A stretch of DNA of 35,328 nt from 1-14-2-50-31-20 sp965370315 (GTDB taxonomy: Bacteria; Bacteroidota; Ignavibacteria; Ignavibacteriales; Melioribacteraceae): positions 1-35,328 of the forward strand of contig CBDUTO010000035.1 of the NCBI GenBank assembly GCA_965370315.1, read 5' to 3'. How positions within the stretch are numbered: the stretch's first letter is position 1; the number at the start of each line of letters is the position of its first letter. The notes beneath the pieces were generated by a model. It was not told where the DNA came from and searched no databases. It worked only from the letters and a program-made list of their open reading frames with translations. The position numbers were made by a program, and so were the translations under genes. Below, in pieces: positions 27,077-34,149 of the stretch.

Positions 27077-27616
27077 TTAATTTAAAGTATAGCTTATCAA
27101 TTCAGAATGATTCCATTCATCTTTTTTCCATTTAATTAAACCAACTTCCGGTGATACCCAATAAGTTGAAACATCATATTCATACTCAATGCAATTAAAA
27201 GTGCCTGCAGGAACAGTAATGGAAATATTAGTTTCATTCACAGTTACAGTAGTTCCATCTCTCTGAAATACATCTCCAGTCTCAACAGGGTATTTATAGT
27301 GAAGATCACCATCAACATAATACCCATCACTTTTGTTTTCACCGACTACCGTATAATAATGTGAGTCTTCAGTATTTCTTTTGTTTCTGGTTGCATAATT
27401 TATCTTATATATATTATCTGAAACTTCGCTTTCAACTTCCAGCACTCGAGTATAGTCACCCAAATTAGTTGCATAATCATACGTCCAAATATTATCTTTT
27501 GCTAATGGAATAAGGGATTTTGTTGCATCTGGTTCAGTTGAACTCTCCTCTTTGCAAGATATTAGTGATAATAATAAAATTGTTAAAACTAGATAAATAA
27601 TAGAATGACTTTTCAT
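27077..27616 (-). CDS. Small outer-membrane-type lipoprotein
   Basis: 179 residues from an ATG with AAGGAG seven bases upstream. The signal peptide ends in the lipobox LSLISC with lipidated Cys21, followed by KEESSTEPD, a typical Ser/Glu/Asp-rich linker. The rest is predicted beta-rich. The segment TVPAGTFNCIEYEYD followed by YWVSPEVGLIKW is a pattern I recognise from many uncharacterised lipoproteins of this lineage, but no biochemical function is assigned. It is upstream of the PL6 lyase on the same strand (110-base gap holding a hairpin), so it may belong with polysaccharide capture or be an independent unit. Confidence 0.85.
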   Translation of the reverse strand: MKSHSIIYLVLTILLLSLISCKEESSTEPDATKSLIPLAKDNIWTYDYATNLGDYTRVLEVESEVSDNIYKINYATRNKRNTEDSHYYTVVGENKSDGYYVDGDLHYKYPVETGDVFQRDGTTVTVNETNISITVPAGTFNCIEYEYDVSTYWVSPEVGLIKWKKDEWNHSELISYTLN

Positions 27617-27629
27617 TTTAGATCTCCTT

Positions 27630-28009
27630 TACATTTAGTATAAATTGATATCGGAACTATGAAAATTTATTTTTGAATTCTGCTATTGTTACCTAAATCT
27701 AAGTATGTAATAGTTCTGGTTCAGTTAAATTATATCATTACTGTTAAGTAAAAAGTTTTTGTTGAGTACACATATTCTCAATTGGAGGTTTTATGAATAG
27801 TTGAGTGGCTACAAGAATAGTTATTGTTGGAATATGAGAGGTCTTGAGTGATAAACGCTTTGAATACATTTATATCTTCCTAAGTATAAAATTATTCTAT
27901 TTAAAAGTCGAATTTATTATTAAAATATTGGCTTAAAATTTATATGAAATCAAAACTTTCAATAAAATAGAATATCTTTGTAAAGTATATAAATAGATAC
28001 TATTTAAAC
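27630..28009. other. Long AT-rich intergenic region without a convincing gene
   Basis: Together with the flanks this is the longest non-coding gap (27617-28092). It should hold the promoter of the lipoprotein gene (leftward), but no TAnnTTTG was found for it. A strong GGAGG (27784-27788) precedes an ATG that meets a stop after three codons, and the same frame has another early stop, so it is not a gene. A plus-strand TATCTTTG lies at 27973-27980. Otherwise I see nothing recognisable. Confidence 0.5.
27973..27980 (+). promoter_or_regulatory. Orphan promoter-like TATCTTTG
   Basis: This is the same octamer as the two putative mfd/Lon promoters but points toward the 3' end of the convergent LamG gene, with no plus-strand gene downstream. 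It could drive an antisense or small RNA, or be chance: a few such octamers are expected in a window this AT-rich. Confidence 0.2.
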
Positions 28010-28081
28010 TTAGTTATTTGTAGTTCTTAATTCAATTGTTAAGAAGACTAAAAACAGAATTAGATATTTCAACAGATTCAT
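28010..28081 (-). CDS. Possible 23-residue hydrophobic micropeptide
   Basis: ATG 28081 opens a 23-codon frame, beginning MNLLKYLILFLVFLTIEL, that would form one short membrane helix with a polar tail. GAGG lies only three bases upstream, tighter than ideal. It starts 11 bases after the stop of the LamG/Ig-repeat gene on the same strand, so it could be translated from that mRNA. Chance is a real alternative because hydrophobic frames are common in T-rich DNA. Confidence 0.2.
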   Translation of the reverse strand: MNLLKYLILFLVFLTIELRTTNN

Positions 28082-28092
28082 TTACCTCACAT

Positions 28093-31000
28093 CTATTTCA
28101 CAAAATTCATTTTCTTAACTTCTCTAAATTCATTTACAGTAATTGTGTAGAAATAAATTCCACTACTTAGATTTGTTGCATTAAAGCTCTGTTGATAAAA
28201 ACCAGCTTCAAGATTTTCGTTCACCAATTCTGCAACTACTTCGCCAAGTGCATTGTAGATATTTAGTTTCACTAATCCAGCTTTTGGAATTGAATAGTTT
28301 ATTACGGTGCTTGGGTTGAACGGATTTGGGTAATTTTGAGCTAATTTATACTCTGTTGGGAGTTCTATTTCAACTTCCACAATATCGGAATATTCAAAAC
28401 CACCATCAATATCTATCTGTTTTAAGCGATAGCTGAGCTGGTTGCTGAGCGGAGTCGAAGTACCATTTATTGGATTTGAATCTACATAACTATAATCTTT
28501 TGGAGAATTACTATTTCCGTGCCCTTCAACAAAACCTACCTCTTCCCATGTTTCACTTTCTACTTTGCCCTTTTTCCTTTCTACTTGAAATCCATAATTA
28601 TTTACTTCTGTTGCTGTAGTCCAGTTTAGTTGTACTTGGCTGTTTATCAATTCTGCATTAAAGTTTGTTAATTCTACCGGAGTTGGTGTGCCGGTTTTAA
28701 ACTGCCAACCTATAGAGCTATTAGAGTTGCCATAATTATCATAAAACGAACCGGAAGGAATATTTAGATAAAAATTTATATTCAACCAATCACCAGGATA
28801 ATCATATGTTGTGATAGTTACCTTATTGCCTTCTACTGAACAAGCGCCTGCATTGTAGGGCCCCAATGAATTTTTGCACAATCTACAACCACTTAAATAA
28901 TCAGTTGTAACTAGTATCCATGGACTACCAATATTCATTGCTCTATTAAATGTCAATTCTAACCCCCACCAATTAACCGGGACATCTTGTTTCCCATTTT
29001 CAGGAGAAAGAGATACAAGTTCTAAAGGAGGTAAAATTGTAAAATTCCAATCATCTTTACTTGAATAACCCGGAAAATAATTATTGCTACCATCTTTAAA
29101 AGCTGTATTTTCAATTATAACATAGTATGTGCTTTCTATTTCAAAATCATTTGTTGGATTTATAACTACATCTGTTCCGGAAATTGAACAAGAATTAGCT
29201 GTAATAGTCTCAACAGTAGTGCCATCAGAGTATTTTTTGATTATAATAGAACCAACATCGGCAGAAACATCTGAATTAAAATGTAAATATAAATCTCCAT
29301 GTGCATTGTTATAATCACCATTCGTTGGAGCCTTTGAAGTTAGATAAACAAGTGAGTTCGAATGAAACACCCAATCATCTTTAGCATAAAAACCTTCAAA
29401 ATCACTATTGTAAATATCATTAAAGGCAGTATTCTCAATCAAAACATAATAATCAGTATTTTCATCCAAATCATTTGTGGGGTTAATTATAACCTCATGA
29501 CCGGAAATTGAACACTCAGTAGCAAGTAGTGATTCAAATAAATCATCATCGGAACAACGATAAATACTTATTTTCCCGGTACCTGCACTCACATTTCTAT
29601 TAAACCATATTTTAAGATTCTCATCATTATTTATATTCTCATTGTTCTGTGGTTCTGAAGTTGATATTTGAAGATTTTCTGGAGTTGCAAAACACCAATC
29701 ATCTTTTGAGGAGTATCCAGCAAAATAATTATAGTAAGTATCTTTAAAAGCATTATTATCAATAGTAATGTAATATTTTGTATTTAATTCATAGTTATTT
29801 GATGGAGTTATTTTTGCAATAATACCATTAAATGTAAAGTTTGATGCAGGAATGGTTTCTATAATAGAATCATCGGAATATTTTTTTATGTAAATATTTC
29901 CTGAACCAGCTACTACATCTCTATTAAAATTAAGCTCTAAATCTGTATCTTTGTTAATATCAGTTGAATTATTTGCCGGACTTACAGATGTTGGTTGAAA
30001 ATCATCAAAAGTAGAAAAATCCCAATCATCATTAGATGAATAACCTGCAAAATAATTGCTATTAGCATCTCTGAATGCAGTATTTTCAATTTCAATGTAA
30101 TACAATGTTGAGACTTCTAAATCGTTTGAAGGATTTATTGTAACTTCAGCATTTGAAATTGAGCAAGACGAAGCAGTAATAGTTTCAACAATTGAATTAT
30201 CAGAACTCTTTTTGAGAATAATGTTGCCTGAACCTGCATAAACATTTCTGTAGAAGTTAAGAACAAAATTACTATTAAGCAGTATATCTTGCTCACCATC
30301 CACAGGAGTTTTCGAAACAATTTCAAGAGGAGAAATTCGACCATTAAAATACTGTTGAGATATTGACTGTGCATTAAATGTTGCATAATCATTTGTTGCT
30401 TCAACATAATTTGCATTTTTCTCAAAACTCCAATTACTATAGCTATTCTCTGTTCTAGTGTAAAGACATATTCTCTCGGGATAAGTATTGTCAGATGCAA
30501 GTAAATCCTCAGCAAAAGATAATTCCACATCTCCCTCAATCGGTTCATTGCTAGAGCGATTAATTATCCAGTATTGAGAATCAAATACGTCATCTAAATC
30601 GGTTGGAACTATATTAGGTGAACCACTAATTTTTGTTACTGAGACGATTTCATCTTCCGGTAATGTAGTAAATTTTATCTTTACTCCTGTGTTTGTAAAC
30701 GTAGTCCAATTACCTGGTGCAAGAATACTTTGTTCCCAATGGCTTTCTCCATTGCCGAAAGGAATTGTTGAAATTACCCAATCATCATCTGTCATATTCT
30801 GTAAAGTACCATCATAAACGGTTTTCAAATCATCCGCAGTATAACCTGAACCATCATCAAGCTTCCAATTTGCTAATAGATTATTTTCACTTCCATCAAG
30901 ATATAAATTCATAGTGCTTAGTATTTCAGCATGTGTTCTTTCATCACCCCAAACACGAACTTCATCTATTTGACCATCCCAAAAATTATTACCGGAAAAG

Positions 31001-32112
31001 GCATTGTAACCAATTTGTAGTTTATCGCCTCCAGTAAAATCAGAAGTTGGATTATCAGAAGCTACAAGTTTACCATCTTGATATATTTTTCGTGAGTTTC
31101 CCGATGCATCATAACTGCACGCCCAATGATGCCAATCTGTATCTGTGGTTGCTGTTGTTACATCAAGGTCATTACCATAAAAGGCAAAAGTGAATTTATT
31201 GTCACTACGGAAACCAATATGTAATCCTTGATTTGTAGCACCAGTTCCTTGACTGACAATCATTCTGTAGTTATTAAGAGAGGCTGCATCTTGCCTTGCC
31301 CAAAACTCAATTGTAAAACTGCTGTTTGCAAGTGGAAGATATCCGGTTGATACGTAATCGTTTGTGCCATCAAAATCTAAAGCTTTATTTGTGCGTGTTG
31401 CAATTGCTTGGAATGAGATTGCGGAAGTTACCCAGTCATCGTTTGTCATGTTGTTTAGTGTGCCGTTGTAAGAACCAACAAGGTCAGTTGCGGTTGTGCC
31501 ACTACCATCATTTAATCGCCAATTTGCCTCTAAGTTTGTTTCAGAGCCATCAAGGTGTAATTGCATTGTGCTAATTATATCATACTGTGAACGAGCAGAA
31601 CTCCAAAAGCGGACTTCATCTATTTTGCCATTAAATGGGTCAGTTCCAGCTGTAACTGAACCAATAGTAAAACTACCAGATGGAGAATTTGGTGAAGCAG
31701 CAGAATTAGAGATAGATTTATCAACTCCATCAAAGTAAAGTTTCCACGTTCCACTTTCTCTAACAGCAGCAATATGATGCCATTCATCGGTTGGTAATTC
31801 TGTTGATGAGGTAACATAAGCAACTCCACCGCACAGAATAGTTATACTTTGCGAGGGAGTAGCTCCACTGTATAGCATAATTCCATAACCTGAATTTCCA
31901 GAGTTTCCATTATAGATAATTCCTGGACTGCCGGATTGTCCATCCCAGTTTACCCAAGCTTCCATTGTAAGATTATTTGTGTAGGTTAAACTACTGGCTG
32001 AAACGTAATCGTTAGACCCATCAAAATCGAGTGCGTAGTTTGTTTGAGCAATAGAGGATGAACTTAAAAATAAGAGAGATATAAGAAGCAAAAGTTTTTT
32101 GAGAGAAATCAT
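28093..32112 (-). CDS. Giant secreted surface protein: two LamG domains, five Ig-like (Big_5/SbsA) repeats, T9SS tail
   Basis: 1339 residues. ATG 32112 is preferred over GTG 32121, with a weak AGG upstream. The signal peptide ends SSSIAQT. Two LamG-type lectin-like domains (about 25-225 and 243-445) each begin ALDFDG(S/T)NDYVS. A linker beta-domain follows, then five tandem Big_5-like repeats of about 107 residues (593-1141), four ending in NTAF/NNAF plus a DDWxF motif; the fifth is diverged and Cys-rich. Then come a fibronectin-like strand set (VELTNFNAELINSQVQLNWT) and the T9SS sorting domain from about 1250 (AQNYPNPFNPSTVINYSIP). No catalytic motif is evident; a surface adhesin or glycan-binding role is likely but inferred. 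It lies just downstream of a membrane AraC regulator on the same strand. Confidence 0.9.
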   Translation of the reverse strand: MISLKKLLLLISLLFLSSSSIAQTNYALDFDGSNDYVSASSLTYTNNLTMEAWVNWDGQSGSPGIIYNGNSGNSGYGIMLYSGATPSQSITILCGGVAYVTSSTELPTDEWHHIAAVRESGTWKLYFDGVDKSISNSAASPNSPSGSFTIGSVTAGTDPFNGKIDEVRFWSSARSQYDIISTMQLHLDGSETNLEANWRLNDGSGTTATDLVGSYNGTLNNMTNDDWVTSAISFQAIATRTNKALDFDGTNDYVSTGYLPLANSSFTIEFWARQDAASLNNYRMIVSQGTGATNQGLHIGFRSDNKFTFAFYGNDLDVTTATTDTDWHHWACSYDASGNSRKIYQDGKLVASDNPTSDFTGGDKLQIGYNAFSGNNFWDGQIDEVRVWGDERTHAEILSTMNLYLDGSENNLLANWKLDDGSGYTADDLKTVYDGTLQNMTDDDWVISTIPFGNGESHWEQSILAPGNWTTFTNTGVKIKFTTLPEDEIVSVTKISGSPNIVPTDLDDVFDSQYWIINRSSNEPIEGDVELSFAEDLLASDNTYPERICLYTRTENSYSNWSFEKNANYVEATNDYATFNAQSISQQYFNGRISPLEIVSKTPVDGEQDILLNSNFVLNFYRNVYAGSGNIILKKSSDNSIVETITASSCSISNAEVTINPSNDLEVSTLYYIEIENTAFRDANSNYFAGYSSNDDWDFSTFDDFQPTSVSPANNSTDINKDTDLELNFNRDVVAGSGNIYIKKYSDDSIIETIPASNFTFNGIIAKITPSNNYELNTKYYITIDNNAFKDTYYNYFAGYSSKDDWCFATPENLQISTSEPQNNENINNDENLKIWFNRNVSAGTGKISIYRCSDDDLFESLLATECSISGHEVIINPTNDLDENTDYYVLIENTAFNDIYNSDFEGFYAKDDWVFHSNSLVYLTSKAPTNGDYNNAHGDLYLHFNSDVSADVGSIIIKKYSDGTTVETITANSCSISGTDVVINPTNDFEIESTYYVIIENTAFKDGSNNYFPGYSSKDDWNFTILPPLELVSLSPENGKQDVPVNWWGLELTFNRAMNIGSPWILVTTDYLSGCRLCKNSLGPYNAGACSVEGNKVTITTYDYPGDWLNINFYLNIPSGSFYDNYGNSNSSIGWQFKTGTPTPVELTNFNAELINSQVQLNWTTATEVNNYGFQVERKKGKVESETWEEVGFVEGHGNSNSPKDYSYVDSNPINGTSTPLSNQLSYRLKQIDIDGGFEYSDIVEVEIELPTEYKLAQNYPNPFNPSTVINYSIPKAGLVKLNIYNALGEVVAELVNENLEAGFYQQSFNATNLSSGIYFYTITVNEFREVKKMNFVK

Positions 32113-32164
32113 ACTTAACACCTAATAAATAATATTTAAATATTAATTGGTATAATAAAACCAT

Positions 32165-32172
32165 CAAATCTA
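32165..32172 (-). promoter_or_regulatory. Candidate -7 element of the LamG protein gene (TAGATTTG)
   Basis: Read on the minus strand, 32172-32165 is TAGATTTG, which fits TAnnTTTG, 52 bases before ATG 32112. The inverted repeat at 32190-32211 falls where its -33 region would be. Confidence 0.45.
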
Positions 32173-32189
32173 ATTATCAATTTTTGGGT

Positions 32190-32211
32190 GTTCTAAAACG
32201 GGTTTTAGAAC
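32190..32211. promoter_or_regulatory. Perfect 10-bp inverted repeat between the AraC regulator and LamG genes
   Basis: GTTCTAAAAC (32190-32199) and GTTTTAGAAC (32202-32211) are exact reverse complements separated by GG. It begins three bases past the regulator's stop on the minus strand. No U-run follows on that strand, so a classical terminator is doubtful; an operator over the -33 region of the next gene, or a processing hairpin, is possible. The dyad itself is certain. Confidence 0.6.
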
Positions 32212-32214
32212 CAA

Positions 32215-33327
32215 CTATTGCAGTGAATTTCTATATTCGGTGGGAGTTTGCCCTTTAAGTTCTTTAAAAATAGTGCTAAAAGCGGATCTTGAAAAAAACC
32301 CTATATCGTTTGAGATATCAGAAATTTTTGCTTCAGATTGTGCAAGCAGATAACAAGCCTCATCAATTCTAAATTCATTTATAAAAGTGGAGAAATTTTT
32401 CCCTAGTGTATCATTAATAATTATTGAGAGTTCATTTTCGGGAAGGTGAAGTTTACGTGCAAAGCTACTAATCTTTAAGTTCGGGTTTAAAAATAGCTTC
32501 TCTGTTTTAACTATGTTTTTTATTTCTAATGCGATTTCTTTTTGTTTATGTTCAGATATTTTACTTTTAATCTTTCTATCAGAATTTAGAATTTCGTTCT
32601 CTTTTATATTTGATGACACTTGTAACCCAAGCAAAAGTTCAGCATGTTTTAATCCACCAATTCCTAAAAGGAGAATCATCAAATCGATAGCTATTATTTC
32701 AATTAGATAGATGTACTGATTTAAAAACAAGACTAAAATGGAAATTATCTCATAAATAATTATTCCATAAATAAAATATTCAACCAAACTGAATTCGAAC
32801 AATTTTTTATGAATATTCTGAAAACTCTTCTTCAATTTGATAAAATGGAGCAAATAATATGTGAATTGAGCGTAATAAATTACAAAAAGAATCAAGGTTA
32901 ATAATTCGGTTGCCTCCGAAGATTGTTTTTCATAAATGCCTCTTTGATTAGCAAATACGGAGAAATCATGTTCACCTAAAATAAAATAAGAGACCAATAA
33001 AATTAGATGTACAGATAATGGAGCTATAAAATGCTTAAAATCTATCTGAACCTTTTGTTCTTTTTTAACAATTAAATTTAGATAAATATTTATTACTGGA
33101 TAAAGGACGTAGAGTAAGGGGAATGCAATAATTAATAAGTACTTTGGATTAACATATGTGTTTATTTCGAAGAATAAATTATATAGAGCAAGTGAAAACA
33201 GTAGTGTCATCGCAGCAATTAAAGGATACTTTGCTTTGTTAAATCTGTTATTAGAAATAATAAATAATACAATAAAAGTGGTGGAAAGAGTTAAACCTAT
33301 GATGTCAAGAATTATTATTGAAGTCAT
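32215..33327 (-). CDS. Multi-pass membrane AraC-family transcription regulator
   Basis: 370 residues from ATG 33327 (an upstream TTG at 33330 adds one residue); no strong Shine-Dalgarno. The first 230 or so residues are about seven hydrophobic helices (for example LLIIAFPLLYVLYPVINIYL and YLIEIIAIDLMILLLGIGGL), a 7TM-like sensory module. A charged linker precedes a C-terminal AraC HTH at about 265-370: ISSFARKLHLPENELSIII, FINEFRIDEACYLL, then ISNDIGFFSRSAFSTIFKE and QTPTEYRNS. The 7TM-AraC architecture is common in Bacteroidota; it should sense a membrane or periplasmic signal and bind DNA at the membrane. It follows the methyltransferase by 60 bases and precedes the giant LamG protein gene, its likely target by position. 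Confidence 0.9.
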   Translation of the reverse strand: MTSIIILDIIGLTLSTTFIVLFIISNNRFNKAKYPLIAAMTLLFSLALYNLFFEINTYVNPKYLLIIAFPLLYVLYPVINIYLNLIVKKEQKVQIDFKHFIAPLSVHLILLVSYFILGEHDFSVFANQRGIYEKQSSEATELLTLILFVIYYAQFTYYLLHFIKLKKSFQNIHKKLFEFSLVEYFIYGIIIYEIISILVLFLNQYIYLIEIIAIDLMILLLGIGGLKHAELLLGLQVSSNIKENEILNSDRKIKSKISEHKQKEIALEIKNIVKTEKLFLNPNLKISSFARKLHLPENELSIIINDTLGKNFSTFINEFRIDEACYLLAQSEAKISDISNDIGFFSRSAFSTIFKELKGQTPTEYRNSLQ

Positions 33328-33387
33328 CAAAATTGAATTTGCTGTTTTTTTTATAAAAGAGAAATTATTAGTACTTAAAATAGTAAA

Positions 33388-34149
33388 TTAGTTAATTTTC
33401 GCAAACTCTGAAATGACAACAGCTGCAGCGGTAGCTACATTAAGTGATTCTGCATCACCAAATTTTGGAATTGAAATAATTGAATCGGCAATTTCACTAA
33501 GTCGCTCAGTTGGTCCATTTGCTTCGTTGCTAAAGACTAAAACGGAAGAACTATCTTTTGTGATACTGTAAATACTCTCACCATTCATATCTGCGCAAAG
33601 TATCAATTTCCCATTTTTCTGCAAAGCTTTTAGGGTTCCAATAATATTTTCAGATATATGTAGGTTCACATGAAATAGAGAACCCATTGTAGAGCGTATT
33701 ACCTTTGGATTATATATGTCAACAGAATTGCTGCTGATAATTACATCTTTTATTCCGAACCAATCGCATGTGCGAATTATTGTTCCAACATTACCAGGAT
33801 CAGAAATATTTTCCAATGCTACAATTGTGCAATCTCTTGTTTCGTCAATAAATCTTTGTAGGGGAATTTCCATAATTGCTAAAATCCCTTGAGGGGTTTT
33901 GGTGTCAGCAATTGTTGAAAAATCGTTTTCAGGAATTATTTGAACTATTGTGCTATGTTTATATTTATTTAATATATCGGAATGCGTTTCGGCAAAGCTA
34001 TCGGAAGCAATAATAACTTCACAATCATAATTACTATTTATGGCTTCATCAACTAGTTTTATTCCCTCTACAATAAATTTCTGTTCAATTTTTCTATACT
34101 TCAGCTTGTTTAGTGATGAATAATACTTTAACTCACGTTTGGTAAGCAT
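33388..34149 (-). CDS. TrmH/SpoU-family RNA 2'-O-ribose methyltransferase
   Basis: 253 residues. It transfers a methyl group from S-adenosylmethionine to a ribose 2'-OH in rRNA or tRNA. The N-terminal SpoU substrate-binding domain is visible (QKFIVEGIKLVDEAINS). The knotted SPOUT catalytic domain shows motif 1 ALENISDPGNVGTIIRTCDW, motif 2 NPKVIRSTMGSLFHV and motif 3 ISIPKFGDAESLNVATAA. It resembles RlmB-like 23S rRNA enzymes, but the exact nucleotide target cannot be read from the sequence. The ATG directly follows the TAA of the upstream coiled-coil gene with no spacer, so the two are very probably translationally coupled. The membrane AraC regulator follows 60 bases later on the same strand. 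Confidence 0.93.
   Translation of the reverse strand: MLTKRELKYYSSLNKLKYRKIEQKFIVEGIKLVDEAINSNYDCEVIIASDSFAETHSDILNKYKHSTIVQIIPENDFSTIADTKTPQGILAIMEIPLQRFIDETRDCTIVALENISDPGNVGTIIRTCDWFGIKDVIISSNSVDIYNPKVIRSTMGSLFHVNLHISENIIGTLKALQKNGKLILCADMNGESIYSITKDSSSVLVFSNEANGPTERLSEIADSIISIPKFGDAESLNVATAAAVVISEFAKIN

Noticed and set aside
27784..27920. Gene remnant after the strong GGAGG and ATG at 27793
   Set aside because: The frame stops after three codons and again soon after, and the translation resembles no family I know.
28024..28045. TTCTTAA/TTAAGAA hairpin as a terminator of the LamG gene
   Set aside because: Only seven A-T-rich pairs with an eight-base loop and no clear U-run on the minus strand.
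30135..30548. 137-codon minus-strand frame inside the LamG protein gene
   Set aside because: It is an alternate frame on the same strand as the repeat-rich gene, Leu/Met-rich, with no ribosome site.
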